From Quercus robur (Eukaryota > Streptophyta > Magnoliopsida > Fagales > Fagaceae), in the NCBI RefSeq assembly GCF_932294415.1, contig NC_065538.1, positions 26,933,957 through 26,997,956 on the forward strand: DNA of 64,000 bases. Reading direction: 5' to 3'. The stretch's first letter is position 1. Every line of letters starts with the position of its first letter. This document shows, piece after piece, positions 43,955-56,433 of the stretch. The notes under the pieces are model-generated. The model did no database searches and was not told where the DNA came from. It saw only the letters and a program-made list of their open reading frames with translations. The position numbers and the translations under genes are program-made.

Positions 43955-46900
43955 TTAAGAAACAGAATGAGGTACAGGGCACCTCCTGTTAGAGTACAAT
44001 CCACACTTATCATCCTCAATAAGCTGAACCAAGTCCACAGGCGGACTGTGGTGCAGCACAAAATCTAAATCCTGCACTAATCCTAATTTAGATAACTTAT
44101 CAGCGCACATATTAGCCTCACGGTAAATGTGTCTGATGCAGCACCGAGAAAACCGGCCAACTAACTGCCTACAATCATCAAACAAAGGGGAAACCACAAC
44201 ATTTACATACATAGGGCTGTTAAGTGTAGCAACTAGAGCACTAGCATCCAGCTCTATAACAACATTCTGCAGATTTTGTTGAAGGCACAGCAACAGGCCA
44301 TCCCGTAGCGCCCAGCACTCAGCCATGAAGCTGTTGGCTTGCCCAATGTTCCTAGAAAACCCCATCAGCCAGTTACCTTGGTCGTTTTTGATCAAACCTC
44401 CACAACCTGCCCTGTTCGTTGGTCCTGAAGCTGCCCTGTCTGTGTTAAGCTTAAACCAGCCTCTGTCTGGCCTATCCCAACTGATCTGCTTACTCACCCA
44501 TGGCTGGTTGCAATTAGGCTGGTTGATACATAAGGTGTATTCCATGGCTTGCGTAACAATAGCTTTAGCCAGCTGAGGGTTTGCTCTTTTACCCTTAAAA
44601 ACCACGTGGTTGCGCTGTTGCCAGATCAGCCAGATCGCAAATAGGAATGTGGTACTCCAGGGAGGATGATTAGAAGGAGTCCTCTTGGATTTGGCATTAG
44701 AGGTTAGCCAATCATTGATGTTAAGAGAGAAAAATGTGCGGTTGTTGTTGTCTATACCCAGCTGATACCAGATTGGTTTCACCTCATTGCAATCGTGGAT
44801 CGCATGGGAGATATTCTCAGTAGCCAAATGACACAGTGGGCAGGTGTTATCTAAATGCATTCCCCTGGCAGCCATCCGCTCTTTCACACCTATAGCTTTG
44901 TGGAGACATTTCCAGATAAACATTTGGATTTTTGGGAGGGTACAAAGCTTCCAAATCCAAGTCCCATCGAAGGAAAAGAGCTCCTGCTGGTCCGAAGCTA
45001 AGAGATAGGCACTCCTAGCGTTGAACACACCTTTAGGAGACATTTTCCAAGCCAGTTTGTCACCATTCCTTGCAAAGATAAGGATAGGAACAGCCTGAAT
45101 GGCAGTCTTAATCTCTGAAGGAAACTCAAAAGGCATTAAGGGCCAATTCCAGCCACTAACAGAGCATAAATCCCTGATCTTAAGCTCATTTGCTTCACGA
45201 GGGAGAGGCCCTTGGATGATATTCCTAATTGGGCCAAGGTCCGACCAACAGTCATGCCAAAAATTCAGATTACTATTGTGCCCCGGAACCCACTTAACCC
45301 CTTTTTTAAAGACTTCCTCCCCTTTCCTCAGCCTTTTCCAAGTGGGAGAGCAGGGCAGTCTAGCTTGATGTCTGGAATTAATTCTCTGCCTAGTACCATA
45401 CTTCAATTTAAGCACCCTAGACCACGGGGCATTATCTTCCGAGTGCAATCTCTAGTTAAGCTTGGCTAGGAGAGCAGTGGTTCTTCCTCTAGCTGTTTGT
45501 AGCCCCAGACCCCCCAGATTTTTAGGCTTGGTAACATTATCCCACTTAACCCAGTGCATTTTCCTAGCTTGATCCATAGACCTCCAAAGGAAATTCCTAT
45601 TGACTTGGTCAATCCCATCCAAAATCTTACAAGGGAGTAAATTACTTTGCATAACATAGTCAGGGATGATAGCGGAGGAGGATTGAATGAGGACCACCCT
45701 ACCAGCCATGGACAAAAGATTCGCTTTCCAGCCCGCTAGTTTTTTCTTAACTCTATCCAACACAAAGGAGAAGTATTGCCTTCGGTTACCCGGATGCTTT
45801 AAGGGGAAGCCTAAATACTTACCCAAGTTAGAAGTTTGGGTGAAACCGAGAATGTCCGAGAAGACCTCTCTTTGATCCGGGTCCACATTTGGGGAGAAAT
45901 AAACTCGGGACTTGGCTGCGCTCACGGTTTGCCCAGATCTAGTACAAAACTCCGAAAGCACATCCTTTATGGCTTGACAGTTTTCCAGATTAGCATGGGC
46001 AAAGAGAACTAAGTCATCAGCGAAGAAAAGGTGGGAGAAGGGCAGCCAGTTCCTGGAGGTTTTAACAGGGGTCCAGCTTTTGTTCTCACACTTCCTTTCA
46101 ATCAAATGGCTTAAGAACTCCATGCACATAATGAATAGGTAGGGGGAGAGAGGATCCCCTTGCCTAATACCCCTTGATGACCGAAACGACTCAAGGCAGC
46201 CCCCATTGAAAAGGAGAGAAGAAGAGACCGAGGATATGCAACTCATGATGAGGTCAATTAGCTTGCTTGGGAATTTAAACTTAAGGAGCATTTCACGGAT
46301 AAAGCTCCACTCAATCTTGTTGTAGGCTTTTTCAAGGTCAATCTTGATTGCCATAAGCCCATTTTTCCCTTTAGTTCTACCAATAGAATGAACCAATTCT
46401 TGAACAATAATAAAATTATCCACCCCCTTTCTACCCGAAACAAAAGCCACTTGATAGGGAGAAATTAACCTATCCAAATGGGGTCTAATGCGAGCGACAA
46501 TTACTTTAGAAATGATCTTGTAAACCGAATTACAAAGGCTGATGGGTTTGTAGTTAGCAATGGTTTCAGGCCCTTGAATCTTGGGAATGAGGACAATGTG
46601 GGTTTTATTCAAGTACTCGGGAACGCATCTACCAGCAAAGGCTTTCAACACTTCCTCTGTGACTGCAGCACCTACAGTAAGCCAAAAACGCTGGAAAAAG
46701 CTTGCATGCAGCCCATCAGGACCAAGGGGTTTATGGGGCTTCATTGACCAAAGAGCACACTTGATCTCCTCTAGACTGACCAGCTCTTCAAGGCCCCTTA
46801 TATCTTCCTCATTGAGCTGAGCGCACCATTGATCACTAAAACTAGCAACCCGAGGGGCACTTGAATGGGAAGTGGTATACAACTCCACAAAACCCCTTCT

Positions 46901-48082
46901 GAAAAAATTCATGACCTGCATATCCTCTGTAAGCCAGTTACCCACATCATCCTTCACTGCAGCAATGTGATTCCTCTTCCTTCTTGCAATAGTAGATACA
47001 TGATAGAAGGAGGTGTTGCGATCTCCCTGAATCATCCAATTGATTCTAGATTTAAGCGCCCATAGATCACGCTCCTGGTCAAGAAGAAGCTCAAGATCTT
47101 GGTGCAGCACTTTTTCTAAATTAATAAGGTCGGCACTAGGGCGGGAGGCCAAAGCTTTCTGCACTCCATAATTTCTAGCCACAACTCTTTTTTTCTTGAG
47201 ATGGATATTGCCGAAATGGTTTTTATTCCAAATCAAGGCATCCTTGGAAAAATTATCAATACGCTCTGCTAGCCCTCCCCCTCTGCTCCAGGCTCGAGCC
47301 ACTACACCCGGGAAAGAAGAGTTCGACAGCCAAAACTCTTGGAATTTGAAGGGTCTGGTAAGACTAGTGAATCTACCGGGGGTGGCTTCCATGAGCATTG
47401 GGCAGTGATTCGAATGGCATCTAGGCAAATGCTTAACCTTAGCATCTGGATAAAGAAGACACCAATCCGGATTCATAAAAAACCTATCAATTCTCTCCAA
47501 AATCAGGTTATTAATATCTCTCTTATTTGTCAACGTGTATCTTGGACCAGAAAACCCCATATCAACCATGTTACAGGAGTTAAGACACTCTTTAAAAATC
47601 AAAGAACGATTAATATTAACACATCTGCCCCCAAATTTATCCTCATCAATCAAAGGCTCGTTGAAATCACCAGCCATAATCCAAGGTTTATTGTGAAGGT
47701 CAGCCACTTTAATTAGATTATCCCAGAGCATACATCTTTCCTCACTCCTAGTACTAGCATATATTGCAAAAAAAATCCAGCTAAGGTTAGAGGAACGTAC
47801 CTTAACTTCGACGTGAATCTCCTGCTCTATGTTGGCTAATTCAGTTATATCCACCTTATCTGAGTTCCACAGTAGCTAGAGCCCCCCTGCATACCCAATG
47901 GTATTCGTATGAATGGCTCCATCAAATGGAAGCCTATTAGTAATCTCTTTTGCTCTAGCACCACCAATTTTTGTCTCCATAACAACCATGATAGCAGGAT
48001 TATGGTCATGAACTAGATCACCGACGTAGCTCTGAAAATTGGGCTTCAGAGCGCCTCTACTATTCCAAATTATGATATCCAT
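43955..48082 (-). pseudogene. LINE 1 ORF2 (endonuclease, reverse transcriptase, RNase H) with two stops
   Basis: One continuous frame of 1375 codons from ATG 48082 (MDIIIWNSRG) to the stop at 43955. It is broken only by TAG at 47876-47878 and 45452-45454; each replaces what is TGG in relatives. Domains in order: apurinic-type endonuclease (WNSRGALK, METKIG, AGDFNEPL); reverse transcriptase (HKPLGPDGLHASFFQ, GRKGVDNFI, RQGDPLSPYLF, FFADDLVLFAH); zf-RVT (IWKCLHKAIG, CPLC.. H..C); RNase H (FKLNTDRAAS, AECWALRDGL, VIELDASA), whose three acidic residues are present. It would make target-primed cDNA. It cannot produce full-length protein now without readthrough. Confidence 0.9.
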
Positions 48083-48113
48083 TAAACGGGAGGCAGAAGA
48101 AAAAATTGGACAC

Positions 48114-49864
48114 TCAGTACAGAGGGATAGTAGCATCGCCACCTTCCTCCGATTCCATCCTATCTTCACCGTCACCTCCTTCGCTTAACCCCTTCCAAGT
48201 ACCAACATTTCCAACCTCAACTTCCGGGCGATTAAGCGTAGTTCGATTTGCTGGGTTAGCTTTAAGACTTGAGCCACCCTGATGAAGAGCCGAGACCCCA
48301 TGAGCTCCGGGACAAGCATCCAAAGTTTTGTCAAGACCCACCACTGGGCCGGTACGGCAAGCTTCCGCGTGACCTTTAGTTTCTAGCCGAGCGTCAGCCT
48401 CTTCGACGCACTGATCGACGCAGCCACCCATACTTCCAGATGACGCTATAAATTTGAAAGGCAAGTCAGAGCCCAGATCGGAACCATGTTCAGTGCTAGG
48501 ATTGGTCGCAGAGATGAGGGGTGAGAGTTTTTGAGCAAAACCTTTAGAGTGGGTAGAGACGGCGCTGCTAGGGAACGGACAGGAAGAAAAATTTTTGGCA
48601 AGTACCTTCATGCCCCGAACTAAATTAGCATGTTTCTTCTGGGCCTGAACCCGACTCGGCGCTGGGGCAGACCCAACAGGGACGTTGGGACCAAAATGGT
48701 CTTTAGGCAGCGTAAAAGGTTCTGGACTGGGCCTAAAGGACTGCGCGCCATGGGCCCTCTTGCCCATGTTATTTGATGCGCTAAAACGGCCCTGGGAACC
48801 AGCATCACGCTGGGATTGTGAAGACACACCTCTAGTGGCTTCCGTATGAGTGTCCTTGTGCTGCCAAACCGGTTTAGTGGTCCCCTCCATGGTAGTGGGA
48901 GTGTGCTTTGTCCCCTTGTGACCATTCCTTCTCCTGGTCACTACCATCCAAGGCCCGTACAGGTCTGAGTCCTCCTCCACTCCGCTAGTATCCGACGTGG
49001 CAATGCCAGCCAACTTGCTGCATGGATTAGTGTGGTTAGCCTCATGCCCATTGCATGACCCATCTTCCCCTACCGTACTAATCTCCGCTGAGTCCACTAC
49101 GTTTGCCGCGCCCATGCCTTTGTGAATGGTGTATGGACAAGCCTCTTTTAGGTGACCCACCCTTCCACAAGAAAAACACAGCCTTTGAATACCTTCGTAA
49201 TGAACTAATTGCTCAAACCAGCATATTTACCCCTGGCTTCCGAGGTGGTATGAGTGTCAACTCTAAGGACCTTGCCAATGGATTCTCCAATCTCTCTCAA
49301 GACTTCTGCCTCATAAAGTTCAATAGGCAGTTGGTAAAGCCTAATCCAAACAGCCACCAAAGACACATCTGCTGAATCCGGTTTGAAGAACGGCTCCCAT
49401 GGCCGCAAGGACAGAAAGTGGTCGCCCACGAACCAAGGTTCTTTCTTTAACACATCGCTTAAATCTTCTTTAGAGTAGAACCGGATTAAAAAGAAACCGT
49501 AGCTGAGATCGACGCAGTCCATTCTCCCCTCTGGTTTCCAGAGTTGGTTAAGCTTGTTCTGCATATAGGAGAAGCTCACTGACCGGCCCACTAACTTCAC
49601 AATGATAGCCTTAGACCAGGGCTTCCTTATGCGCCTCTTTGTGTCCTTGGATATCTTGATAGCCACCATGCCCTGTCGGAGTTCCTTGGTAGTTTCCTCC
49701 TCATCAATATCCGAATCACTCTCTGTGTCCATCTGGTCGGTGAAGTCGAAAGCTTGAGCAAAAGCCCCAGGGATTTCACCGATAAGCTTGTCTCTAAAAG
49801 ATAACCCGTATTGGTTCCCCTGAATGTAGCTACTCCGTGAAGGGGAGCCATCATTAGTTTCTAC
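48114..49864 (-). pseudogene. LINE 1 ORF1 (DUF4283 domain, CCHC knuckle), broken
   Basis: The first part (49864 to 49205) has an acidic start and a DUF4283-type RNA-binding domain (KPWSKAIIVKLVGRSVSF, YGFFLIRFYSKEDL, WVRLYQLPIE-like WIRLYQLPIELYEAEVL). It ends at a stop after GKYAGLSN. In another frame from about 49210, FEQLVHYEG and the intact knuckle CFSCGRVGHLKEAC follow, then a long Ser/Pro/Gly-rich tail to 48114. The stretch that normally links the domain to the knuckle (about 20 residues) is missing, so a small frame-changing deletion broke it. No start ATG is visible inside the element. Confidence 0.83.
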
Positions 49865-49877
49865 ATTTTTCAAAAGT

Positions 49878-50626
49878 TGTAGAGTATTCAGTATTCACAT
49901 TTGTTTGTGTGCAAACATTTTTATCTCCCATAAAAATAAAAAACATATTTATCTAGTTTTGTATAATGATTTTTTTCTTCTTCTTGTTTAACGTTATCAC
50001 TTCTCAAAACATCAAAAGATTATTTATTTTATGTTATATTTTATTAAAATTTAAAATTTAAAATTTTTAATTATTTTTCTTTCTTCACATACAATAACCA
50101 TCATCCAATTTCTTTCTTCATCATCATAATATGTAAAATAAAAGTAACAATAAAAATAAATAAATACAAAATGAAAAGTGATAAGGTAAATTTACATGGT
50201 TACCGTAAAAAATTTGTAAATTTATATAATAATACACTTATTAACGTTGGTCATTTTTAGTAAAAAAAAAAAAAGTGTAAATTTTACTCATTTTTCTATT
50301 ATACACCAACAATGCAAATGGTCTTAGTATTTCAAGAACTAATTAAAAGCTAAAGCTTAGTTGATCTCTTCAATCATACTATACTTGAGCTTTGCTTAGG
50401 TGGTAAACGTCTAAGGTAGAGTATGGATGAATCAAAAGATTGGAATCTTTTTAAGGAATTTTTTTCCCCTAAAAAAAAGTAAATTCTTGGTCATGTGTGG
50501 CAGCCTTTGGCAAAGCAAAATTGTTCTTGTAAAGCACTTTGGATGCCATTCATCTATTTACACTTTTTTTTTCTTTAACAATTGTATTCCACGAGTATAT
50601 GGCACTGAAATCGAGATCAATGTTGC
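49878..50626. other. AT-rich intergenic
   Basis: Host sequence between the two LINEs, with poly-T and AAAT-rich stretches. No gene recognised. Confidence 0.6.
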
Positions 50627-50722
50627 TAAGTCAATTTGATCTTTTTTTTTTTTTTGATGGGAAATTTGGAAGAGATTTCATTCCATTAAGAAAGATGTAC
50701 AACAGAGGCAGGGAGCCTACTA

Positions 50723-53700
50723 TTACAATAGATCATCACTAAGAATATCCTGAATACAAGGGGGAGGGAATCCTTTCCATATTTTTGTTTGGCCTGAGCT
50801 TTTAGCTTCTAGTGCTAAGGAGTGGGCAGCTCTGTTACCTTCGCGCTTAAAGTGATGGAAGGAACAAAAACTGAAGGAGCTGGATGCTACCCGAATGTCC
50901 TCAAGGATGTGCCCAAAGTCGCTGCCAGAAACCTCAGAGGTTAAGTCATGGATAATAGATAGTGCGCTGGACTCAAAAAGAGCTTGGTGGACTTGCATTT
51001 CAGAGCAAAGAGGACACCATGAAGCAAAGCATATGCTTCTGTGATTTCAGCAAGGAAGCAAGAAGAAAGAACCAGGCTGAAAGCACCAATGGGGAAGCCT
51101 GAGGAATCCCGAATGACAGCTCCAATGCAAGAGTTACTACTCCCAACATCAGTAGCTCCGTCCACATTAATCTTAAAGAAGCCGGCAGGGGGAGCAGTCC
51201 AATGGGCACGGGCAGGAGGTGGAGCAGGGGGGAAGGAGAGCCTAGCGTCAACAAAATCCAAGTGGGCTCTTTTTGCGGTGTCCCAAACCATGGCTGGCGG
51301 AAGTGCAGAGTCCCCAAAAATGGCTTGATTTCTATTCCCCCATATTGACCAAAGGACAAAGAAAAAAAGAGCCAAATCCGCAAACAAGCCTGAATCAATG
51401 AACTTAGAAACAGAGTCCATAAAAGATGCATTTGGGGATGAAAAGCTTGCAGGGCAATCTGGCCAATTAGCCCAAGTAAGTTTGGCATGAGAGCAAAGAA
51501 ACAAAGCATGTTGGATAGACTCCATTTCCTTATCACAGATTGGGCAGAAACCTGAAACATTTAGACCCCGACAGCGCAAATTTAGCATGGTTGAAAGGCC
51601 GTTTCTGCAAACTTTCCAAGCAAAAATCCGGATCTTTGGGGGGATATTCAGATGCCAAATTGCTTTCCAGAAGGAGGTTTGGCTGTGCACAGCAGAGCAC
51701 TCACCAAGATCTTGATCATCTATCATGCGCATAGCGATGTAGTACGCGCTTTTCACGGTGAATGAACGAACCTCTTTTGTTACCTATCCAAACAAGCTGA
51801 TCGTCAGGAAGTCTAAAGCTGATAAGAATCTTGAGGATAGAAGCAGCCTCGTGGGGCAGAAAGATAGATCTTACCAAATCCATTCTCCACCATTTTGTAT
51901 CCTCATCAATGAGAGAAGAGACCATTGGAAAGATGCCAAAATCTAATTGAGGTGAGGTCACTCTATAGGTGGTTGGAGTTGGGAGCCACCTATCTTCCCA
52001 AATGTGAATCTGCTTACCATTACCCACCCTCCAACGAGTGCCCTCCTTTAGGACCCGAAGACTATTATAAATGCTCCTCCAAGCGTAGCTTGGGTTGCTT
52101 CCAATCCTTGAGTGAAGGACATCCTCAAAAGGGAAGTACTTAGCTTTATAGACCCTTGCAACCAAAGAAGTGGGATTAGTGAGGATCCGCCACCCTTGCT
52201 TTGCGAGTAAGGCAAGGTTAAAGGCTTGGAGGTTCCGGAAGCCCATGCCACCATACAATTTGGACTTACACATCTTTTTCCAACTAACCCATGCAAGTTT
52301 TGACTCATGGTTCCTTTGGCCCCACCAAAAGTTTCTCATCATGCTTTCCAAGTCATCACACAAGGTTTTTGGAAGTTGAAAACAACTCATTGTATACGTG
52401 GGCACCACTTGTGCTACGTCTTTGATAAGAATTTCTCGACCTCCAATGGAGAGAAGTTTTCCTTTCCATCCCACTAGTTTCTTGCCCACTCTCTCCTTAA
52501 TTTCAGCAAAAACTTGAGATTTTGATTTCCCAATCAAGGAAGGGAGGCCGAGATACTTCTTGTGTCGGGAGTCTTGCGTTGGTCCTAAAGAATTTAGGAT
52601 CTCGTCCCTGGCAGCAGGAGAGGTATTTGGACTGAAGAAGACCGAGGACTTATCTGGATTTATTTTTTGCCCAGAGGCAGATTCATAAACTTCGAGGATG
52701 CTCATGATTACATTGCATTCCATGACCTTAGCCTTGCAAAATAAAAGGCTATCGTCCGCGAAGAAAAGGTGGGTGATGGGCGGGCAGCCCCTACAGATTG
52801 AGATTCCAGAAAGGGCCTTATTTCTTGTGGCTTGATGGATAAGGGCAGATAGGCCCTCGGCACACAGGAGAAAAAGCCCCGGAGAAAGAGGGTCGCCTTG
52901 GCGAAGGCCCCTCGTAGGAGTGATGCAGCCAAAAGCTTCTCCGTTGATGATGACGGAATAAGAGACTGAAGAGATACATTGCATGATCAGAGAGACCCAA
53001 TTGTTATGAAAACCCAATTTTTCCATGACTCTTTTGATGAAACCCCACTCGACCCGATCAAACGCCTTGCTCATGTCAAGCTTGATAGACATAAAACCGT
53101 CTTTGTCCTCTGTTTTGTGGTTCAAATAGTGCATAAGCTCAAATGCCACTAGGACATTATCGGTTATGAGCCTATCTGCAGTAAAGGCGCTTTGATTTTC
53201 AACTATCACATGGGGAAGGACAGCTTTAAGACGGTTAGCAAGGACTTTTGAGATGAGCTTATACGTGACGTTGCATAAACTGATAGGCCGAAATTCTGTC
53301 ATTCTTGCTGGGTGGCTTGTTTTTGGGATTAAAGCAATGTTAGTCTTATTTATTTCAGTCATGGGCAAATTTAAGTTTAACACATTCAGCACCATATTAG
53401 TAATATCTCTACCAACAATATTTCAATATCTTTGAAAGAATATAGCTGACATACCGTCGGGGCCGGGGGATTTGGTCGGGTGGATTTGGTGGAGGCCCCG
53501 CAGAACTTCTTCACTGGTAAAGGTTTTAGTAAGCTCAGCATTCATATCATCTGTTACCTGGGTTGGAATGGTGTTGATGACCTCTTCAATTCTATTGGGA
53601 GAGCAGGATGTGTAAATCTTTGTGAAATAATCCACTGCTGTGCGAGCAATGCTGTCTCTGTCATCGCACCAGCAATCATCATCGTTCCATAAGCCCAAAA

Positions 53701-54823
53701 TGGAATTTTTTCTTCTCCTTTCCGAAGCTCTAGTGTGGAAGAACTTTGTGTTCCTATCACCTTCTCTATACCAGTGAATTTTGCTTCTTTGATGCCAAAG
53801 TACCTCCTCACTATCCAGAAGACCATTTAAATCTTTCCTTAATTCATTAATTTCTACACTGTGTGAGCCATCCCGATCAAGAGTGGTTAGAGTATTCAAC
53901 AATTTCTTATGCTCTTGAATTTTCTTAGGAATATTACCAATAACATCTCTACTCCATAAGGTCAAGGTAGAAGCACACAAGCTAAGATTTGAGGTAATAC
54001 CTTCAGGAGTGTTCTCGAGACTTCCCCTGTTCCAGGCGGATTCCACAATGTCATAGCAATCATCACGCTTGGCCCACAAAGCTTCGAAATGGAAATGGCG
54101 GTTCCGGCGAGGGGGAGAGGCAATAGAGTCAGTAATTCTCAGTATGCAATGGTCGGAGGTGGAATCAACAACATGATAAACCTTGCAATTGCTGAACTTG
54201 TTTGACCAGTCGGAATTTGCAAAGGCTCGATCCAAGCGGAGGTAAACCCGGTCACAATTGTCTAGCATATTGCACCAAGTATACTGGGGCCCTGAGAAGC
54301 CCATGTCTTGAAAACCACATAAATTCACCGCCTCTCTAAAGCCATCCATTTGACGTTGAGTTCTAGGGGGGCCACCTGATTTTTCAATCACAGATAAAAT
54401 TTCATTAAAATCGCCGCAGCAAAACCATGGCAGAGAGAATTGGTTATTTAGATAAGAGAGAAGTTTCCATGAATCTTTCCTTAAATTGGATTCGGGGTGA
54501 CCGTAGAACCCTGTGAATCTCCAGGTGAAGTTGCTGTCCTGCTCAGTGATGGTAGCATCAATGTGATACTAAGAGTATGATTTAATTTCGAGATTTACGT
54601 CTGTGGACTAGAAGAGAGCAAGGCCCCCACTTCGACCCTGGCTGGGAATTATGAGACCATTGGAGAAACCCAGAGAAAACTTTATTTTTTCCATACGTTT
54701 GTGTTTTACTTTGGTCTCCACTAGGAAGACTAAATAAGGAGTCCATCGCCGCACATAATCGCGCAACGTATAAATTGTCCGGGGGTTCCCAATTCCCCGG
54801 TAGTTCCAGCATAAGGCATTCAT
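50723..54823 (-). pseudogene. LINE 2 ORF2 (endonuclease, reverse transcriptase, RNase H), broken
   Basis: It starts at ATG 54823 (MNALCWNYRGIGNPRT) and is laid out like LINE 1 ORF2, about 1366 codons. In-frame stops are at 54608-54610, 54569-54571 and 53423-53425. A frameshift near 51750 and a second near 50990 restores the first frame. Domains: endonuclease (WNYRG, VETKV, CCGDFNE), reverse transcriptase (KSPGPDGMSAIFFQ, RQGDPLSPGLF-type RQGDPLSPG, FFADDSLLF), zf-RVT (FAWKVCRNGL, CPIC), RNase H (FKINVDGATD, AEITEAYALLHG, ESSALSII). In the last block the usual Asp is Ser, so RNase H is probably inactive as well. Confidence 0.88.
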
Positions 54824-56238
54824 TGTGCCCGGCGGTGCTGCTTAGCAGCTACCGCCGATAATGCAAGGGTAGGTTCAGAGTTTTGTGGGAGCATATCGTA
54901 CAATCTTTTTTGAGGGTGAGCTTCATATAAACCATCAGAAAAAACTAACTTACTCGGTCTTTTAGACCTAGAGAGGTTGGCTTTTTGCTCACCATGGGCT
55001 TGTCTACCTTTTTCACGGGCTATTCTTTTTAGTTTTGTTTTTTCTTTCTGCTGAGATGGCTTGGTGGGCGAGTTGGGCTTTTGTAGAGGAATGGGGTTAT
55101 TTAAGGAGAGTTTGAGTGGGCTACTAACTTCTTGGGCTTCTTGGTGAGACTTTGAGGTGTGGCCTACTTCAGAAACCACATCCATAGCTTCAATACTTGA
55201 GCTTACAACCCCCTTCTTGTCACGTGAGGTGAGGTCTGACTGGGAGAGTTTGAAATTTGAACTTTCACTATTCTTTCCCTGAAAATCCGCTGCATGAGAT
55301 CGTGAGTTTTCTTTTCTGTCAGGATTTTGGGGCTTCACAAAGTCTCTGTTTTGTTGGTTTACATGAATTTCCGAAGGTGCCCTTGGTTTGGAGGTGGAAT
55401 CCAATGGATTTGTCATTGTCGGAGCCGATCTTCCACTTGAACGACCTGATTGTTCATCTTCAAAGCTCCAGCTATTTGAAGATTTTTGCCTATCCGCACT
55501 GCTTTTCTGGCTGCCTGTAGCCCTCAGCCATTCTCCATATTGCTTGGGAGAATCCGGGTTACAAGAAAAGTTTGGGTAATGCTTTTCATCATGACCCAAG
55601 AAACCACAAACATAGCAGAATGAGGGTAGCCTCTCATATTTAAAATTTACCCAGGTTTTCTCCCCGTCAAGGTTGAGAATATTACCTCCTCGGCGAAGAG
55701 GCTTATTGAGAGGAATATCAACTTTGATTCTTAGAAATCTAGCTTGCTCCGTTAGCCACATTCGTTTATCCGTTTCAAGGTAGTGCCCCAAGCTGTTGCC
55801 TAAATCTTTTCCAACATCTTCAGATAAGTTTTCGAACGGCAAGCCCCAGATTTGAACCCAGAAAGGGGCATGAGTGAAGGTGATGTTTGTGGCTGAGAGA
55901 CCCCTTTTCCATCTGCAGAGAAGAAGCAAGTTGTTCTCAAAGTTCCAGGGGCCGTTCCTTTCAGCCCATTCCAATTGAAACCCTGAGTTGAATTTGAATT
56001 GAAAGAGATTTTTCCCCACATCTACTATTCTTAGATCCGAGCCCATCTTCCAGGCGGCTCTGAGGGTATTTTTCAAAGCTCGCTGATTTTGTTTTCTATC
56101 AGTGAGAAGCTTGCCAAATAAACTAAGAGCGCACTCCTCCATAAGGCCCGATTTGTTCATGGAGGAGATTTGGATGTCTTCTTCTTCATCCTTTGTGAGA
56201 CGTAGGTGTTGCAGGTCATCTATTACGGACATGTCCAT
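54820..56238 (-). CDS. LINE 2 ORF1 protein (DUF4283, zinc knuckle)
   Basis: An open frame of 472 residues from the ATG at 56238 (MDMSVIDDLQHLRL); an upstream extension lacks an ATG. Residues about 30-190 are a DUF4283 domain (FGKLLTDRKQNQRALKNTL, WNFENNLLLLCRW, FWVQIWGLPFENLS). A CCHC_4-type knuckle follows at about 225-240. It reads CYVCGFLGHDEKHY, so the last Cys is Tyr (TGC to TAC), and metal binding may be lost. A Ser/Lys/Pro-rich tail with KRIAREKGR-type basic runs ends the protein. The stop TGA overlaps the ORF2 start codon as ATGA. ORF1 proteins bind LINE RNA to form the transposition particle. Confidence 0.85.
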   Translation of the reverse strand: MDMSVIDDLQHLRLTKDEEEDIQISSMNKSGLMEECALSLFGKLLTDRKQNQRALKNTLRAAWKMGSDLRIVDVGKNLFQFKFNSGFQLEWAERNGPWNFENNLLLLCRWKRGLSATNITFTHAPFWVQIWGLPFENLSEDVGKDLGNSLGHYLETDKRMWLTEQARFLRIKVDIPLNKPLRRGGNILNLDGEKTWVNFKYERLPSFCYVCGFLGHDEKHYPNFSCNPDSPKQYGEWLRATGSQKSSADRQKSSNSWSFEDEQSGRSSGRSAPTMTNPLDSTSKPRAPSEIHVNQQNRDFVKPQNPDRKENSRSHAADFQGKNSESSNFKLSQSDLTSRDKKGVVSSSIEAMDVVSEVGHTSKSHQEAQEVSSPLKLSLNNPIPLQKPNSPTKPSQQKEKTKLKRIAREKGRQAHGEQKANLSRSKRPSKLVFSDGLYEAHPQKRLYDMLPQNSEPTLALSAVAAKQHRRAQ

Positions 56239-56433
56239 TTTGCAGAAGGTAGAAAGTAAGAGAGAGGTAGGGAGGACAGGGGTTTGGGGTTGAGGGGAAG
56301 GGAAGACCCTTATCAAGAGGGAGGGAGGCTCGGGGAAACCGAGAGGGAGAGCTCCTAGGGAGAGAGAAAGCTCCTACTAAGGGAGAGAGAGAGAGAAACT
56401 TTGGCTGTGAAGTGAGTAAGTCAATTTGATCTT

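Larger units (their letters stand above)
43910..49864 (-). mobile_element. L1-type LINE retrotransposon 1
   Basis: The perfect 13-bp duplication ATTTTTCAAAAGT is at 43897-43909 and 49865-49877. The 3' end has a poly-A tail (poly-T at 43912-43931). ORF1 (nucleic-acid-binding) and ORF2 (endonuclease, reverse transcriptase, RNase H) are present in normal order. The 5' end starts within or just before ORF1, so a little 5' sequence is probably missing. Confidence 0.95.
50644..56416 (-). mobile_element. L1-type LINE retrotransposon 2, full length
   Basis: The perfect 17-bp duplication TAAGTCAATTTGATCTT is at 50627-50643 and 56417-56433. There is a poly-A tail (poly-T at 50644-50656). A 178-bp purine/pyrimidine-rich 5' leader, ORF1 and ORF2 are complete in layout. 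Sequence differs from LINE 1 throughout, so it is another subfamily. Confidence 0.96.
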
